Under the pieces are notes generated by a model. That model was not told the origin of the DNA and searched no databases. It saw only the letters and a program-made list of their open reading frames with translations. A DNA stretch of 6,782 nt. It comes from Melioribacteraceae bacterium (GTDB lineage: Bacteria; Bacteroidota; Ignavibacteria; Ignavibacteriales; Melioribacteraceae). The stretch lies in the NCBI GenBank assembly GCA_015486905.1, contig WFQV01000522.1, positions 1 to 6,782 on the forward strand, given 5' to 3'. The position numbers were made by a program, and so were the translations under genes. Position 1 is the first letter of the stretch; each line of letters opens with the position of its first letter. This document shows positions 5,121 through 6,782 of the stretch, piece after piece.

Positions 5121-5765
5121 ATGTCTGTCCTTTTCAAAAAGACAAAAATACTGGAAAAGAAAATTGAAGATTATCTCGACCTCATTTTAAAAGGCTCGTT
5201 TCTGTTCAGATTAGGAGTAAAATATTATATTGAAGGAGAAACGAAGGAGCTTTCCAAGCGGATTAAAGAGCTTAACGAATGTGAACACGACGGCGACAGA
5301 CTGCGCAGAGAAATTGAAATTAGTCTTTACGAAGAAACTCTCATCCCTGAATCTCGCGGCGACGTACTGGGAATTTTAGAAGCCTGCGACAAAGTATTAA
5401 ATATGATGGACGAGTTTCTAAATCAATTTGAAGTAGAGATGCCCTTCTTTCTGCCGGAAGTTAAGAAAAAATACATTGAGCTTACGGAAATTTCAATGCT
5501 AGCTGTTGACGAAATGGTAGCTGCGGTAAGAGCTTATTTCAGAGATATTGTTAACATCCGCGACCATATTGCCAAAGTTCAAATGTCCGAATCGGAATCG
5601 GATAAAGTTGCACGTAAAATTAAAAGAGTTGTTTTTAAAACGGACATTCCCCTAAGTCAAAAAATGCATATGCGCTATTTTGCTTTACACATCGAATTGA
5701 TTGCCGACGAAGCCGAAGACGTTTGCGATAGGCTTTCCATTGCCGCAATCAAACGTTCGCTCTAA
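5121..5765 (+). CDS. DUF47 family PhoU-like phosphate transport regulator
   Basis: A 214-residue all-helical cytosolic protein of the DUF47/PhoU-like family (PF01865), normal in length. Members fold like PhoU, bind metal clusters through repeated acidic ExxxD motifs, and are typically encoded beside PiT transporters, whose activity they are thought to control. Visible ExxxD motifs are Glu55-Asp59 (in ECEHDGDRLRREI), Glu157-Asp161 (in SESESDKV) and Glu199-Asp203 (in DEAEDVCDRL). The N-terminal LFKKTKILEKKIEDYLDLI is typical of the family. There is no signal peptide or membrane helix. The stop lies 17 nt before the PiT start, so the two form an operon. No pst, phoR or phoB gene is visible. The family assignment is strong; the exact regulatory action is inferred from neighbours and relatives. 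Confidence 0.92.
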   Translation: MSVLFKKTKILEKKIEDYLDLILKGSFLFRLGVKYYIEGETKELSKRIKELNECEHDGDRLRREIEISLYEETLIPESRGDVLGILEACDKVLNMMDEFLNQFEVEMPFFLPEVKKKYIELTEISMLAVDEMVAAVRAYFRDIVNIRDHIAKVQMSESESDKVARKIKRVVFKTDIPLSQKMHMRYFALHIELIADEAEDVCDRLSIAAIKRSL

Positions 5766-5782
5766 AAAGGGAAAAAGCTAAG

Positions 5783-6782
5783 ATGATTTGGTTCTTCCTT
5801 CTAAGTGGTTTGTTCTTGGGTTGGTCGTTAGGAGCTAACAATGCGGCTAATATTTTCGGTCCCGCTGTAGGTACAAGAATGATTCGCTTTAAATTAGCAG
5901 CATTAATAGCATCCGTCTTTGTGATAATAGGCGCTGTAATAAGCGGTGCAGGTGCTTCACACACGTTGGGGGAATTGGGAGCTGTGAACGCAATTGCCGG
6001 TTCATTTACCGTTGCACTTGCCGCTGCCGCGACGGTAGCATGGATGACAAAATTCGGACTGCCCGTTTCAACAACGCAAGCGATAGTCGGCGCAATTATC
6101 GGTTGGAATCTATTTACCGGCTCAGCCACGGATTTTAACTCCCTCACCAAAATTGTTTCCACTTGGGTAATTTGTCCGATACTCACCGCATCTTTTTCTT
6201 ACATTATGTACAAGATTGCTAAAACCTGGCTTCCAAGAATAAACGCACACCTACTGCGTCAGGATGCATACACACGCATTGCGCTGATTCTAATTGGCGC
6301 ATTCGGATCTTACAGCTTGGGCGCAAATAATATCGCTAACGTAATGGGAGTATTTGTCCCGGCTCACCCGTTCCAAAATCTGAATTTTGCCGATTTGTTT
6401 ACTCTCTCCGGTACCCAAGTACTTTTTCTAATTGGAGGATTGGCAATAGCCACGGGAATTTACACTTATTCGAAAAGAGTAATGTTGACCGTCGGGAACG
6501 ATATTTTTAAACTGAATCCCATTGCCGCTTTAATAGTTGTACTATCGGAATCCCTTGTGCTCTTTATCTTTGCTTCAAAAAGCTTGGAGCATTTTCTCTT
6601 AAGCAACGGGCTTCCTGCCATACCGCTTGTGCCGGTCTCCAGTTCGCAAGCTGTCGTGGGCGGAGTAATAGGAATAGCCCTTGCAAAAAAAGGACGGGGG
6701 ATAAATTTCGGCATATTAGGGAAAATTGTTTCGGGCTGGGTTTCCACACCTCTTGCAGCTGCTGTTTTAAGTTTTATTTCCC
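5783..6782 (+). CDS. Inorganic phosphate transporter, PiT family (right end cut by window)
   Basis: The frame from ATG 5783 stays open for 333 codons to the window edge. It encodes a polytopic membrane protein of the PHO4/PiT family (PF01384), which moves phosphate, usually as a metal-phosphate complex, with protons or sodium. The internal duplication of the family is clear: half one has GANNAAN (17-23) and PVSTTQAIVG (94-103); half two has GANNIAN (180-186) and PVSSSQAVVG (284-293). These are the phosphate- and cation-site motifs. Several hydrophobic helices lie between them, with a polar loop around 147-163. Prokaryotic members are often 330-420 residues, and the C-terminal KIVSGWVSTPLAA segment is normally near the end, so probably only a small part is missing. 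A purine-rich AAAAAGGGAAAA stretch 8-19 nt upstream serves as the ribosome site. It pairs with the upstream DUF47 gene. Whether it uses H+ or Na+ cannot be read from the sequence. Confidence 0.95.
   Translation, partial: MIWFFLLSGLFLGWSLGANNAANIFGPAVGTRMIRFKLAALIASVFVIIGAVISGAGASHTLGELGAVNAIAGSFTVALAAAATVAWMTKFGLPVSTTQAIVGAIIGWNLFTGSATDFNSLTKIVSTWVICPILTASFSYIMYKIAKTWLPRINAHLLRQDAYTRIALILIGAFGSYSLGANNIANVMGVFVPAHPFQNLNFADLFTLSGTQVLFLIGGLAIATGIYTYSKRVMLTVGNDIFKLNPIAALIVVLSESLVLFIFASKSLEHFLLSNGLPAIPLVPVSSSQAVVGGVIGIALAKKGRGINFGILGKIVSGWVSTPLAAAVLSFIS

Noticed and set aside
5749..6186. 145-codon minus-strand frame opposite the PiT gene
   Set aside because: It is a shadow of the transporter's codon pattern. 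The plus-strand protein carries all family motifs, and the minus-strand peptide resembles nothing.

Overview
The window looks like a piece of chromosome from a Gram-negative, AT-rich bacterium (by eye roughly 40% G+C), most likely in the Bacteroidota/Ignavibacteriota (FCB) neighbourhood. This placement is inference. It rests on the protein flavour, the DXP-pathway gene dxr, an RseP protease with an LDGGH motif, possible TAnnTTTG-type promoter elements, and an intergenic region full of short tandem and hairpin repeats. No rRNA, tRNA or marker gene is present to settle it. All confident genes are on the + strand.

Layout. (1) Positions 1-768 hold no recognisable conserved gene. Instead there is a repeat landscape: two inverted REP-like hairpins (about 141-174 and 249-288), a 21-nt-period direct repeat (271-310), an 8-nt tandem repeat (320-351), a 14-nt tandem repeat (358-395), and a GC-rich compound inverted repeat (398-464). 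A possible 27-residue single-membrane-span microprotein (574-657) and a candidate promoter (705-734) follow. (2) 769-1716 encodes an FMN-dependent nitronate monooxygenase/FabK-family enzyme. (3) 1841-2289 is the scar of a DUF1016/YhcG-type gene: the N-terminal domain and the extreme C-terminus remain, out of frame with each other, and the nuclease domain between them is gone. (4) 2445-3599 is dxr, starting at TTG, followed 12 nt later by rseP (3612-4964); the two look like one operon. (5) 5121-5765 encodes a DUF47 PhoU-like protein, and 17 nt later a PiT inorganic phosphate transporter starts and runs off the right edge (5783-6782+).

How the genes fit together. dxr (first committed step of the MEP isoprenoid pathway) beside rseP (site-2 protease) is a familiar envelope/isoprenoid housekeeping neighbourhood. 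DUF47 plus PiT is a familiar low-affinity phosphate-uptake pair, with the PhoU-like protein thought to control the transporter. The FabK/NMO-family gene appears to be a single gene with its own possible promoter. The DUF1016 remnant is a dead accessory gene lying between housekeeping genes.

I did not find a convincing undescribed multi-gene system. The most interesting items are the REPIN-like inverted repeat pair, the microprotein candidate, the GC-rich repeat cassette, the microhomology deletion in the DUF1016 gene, and the structured leader before the phosphate operon.
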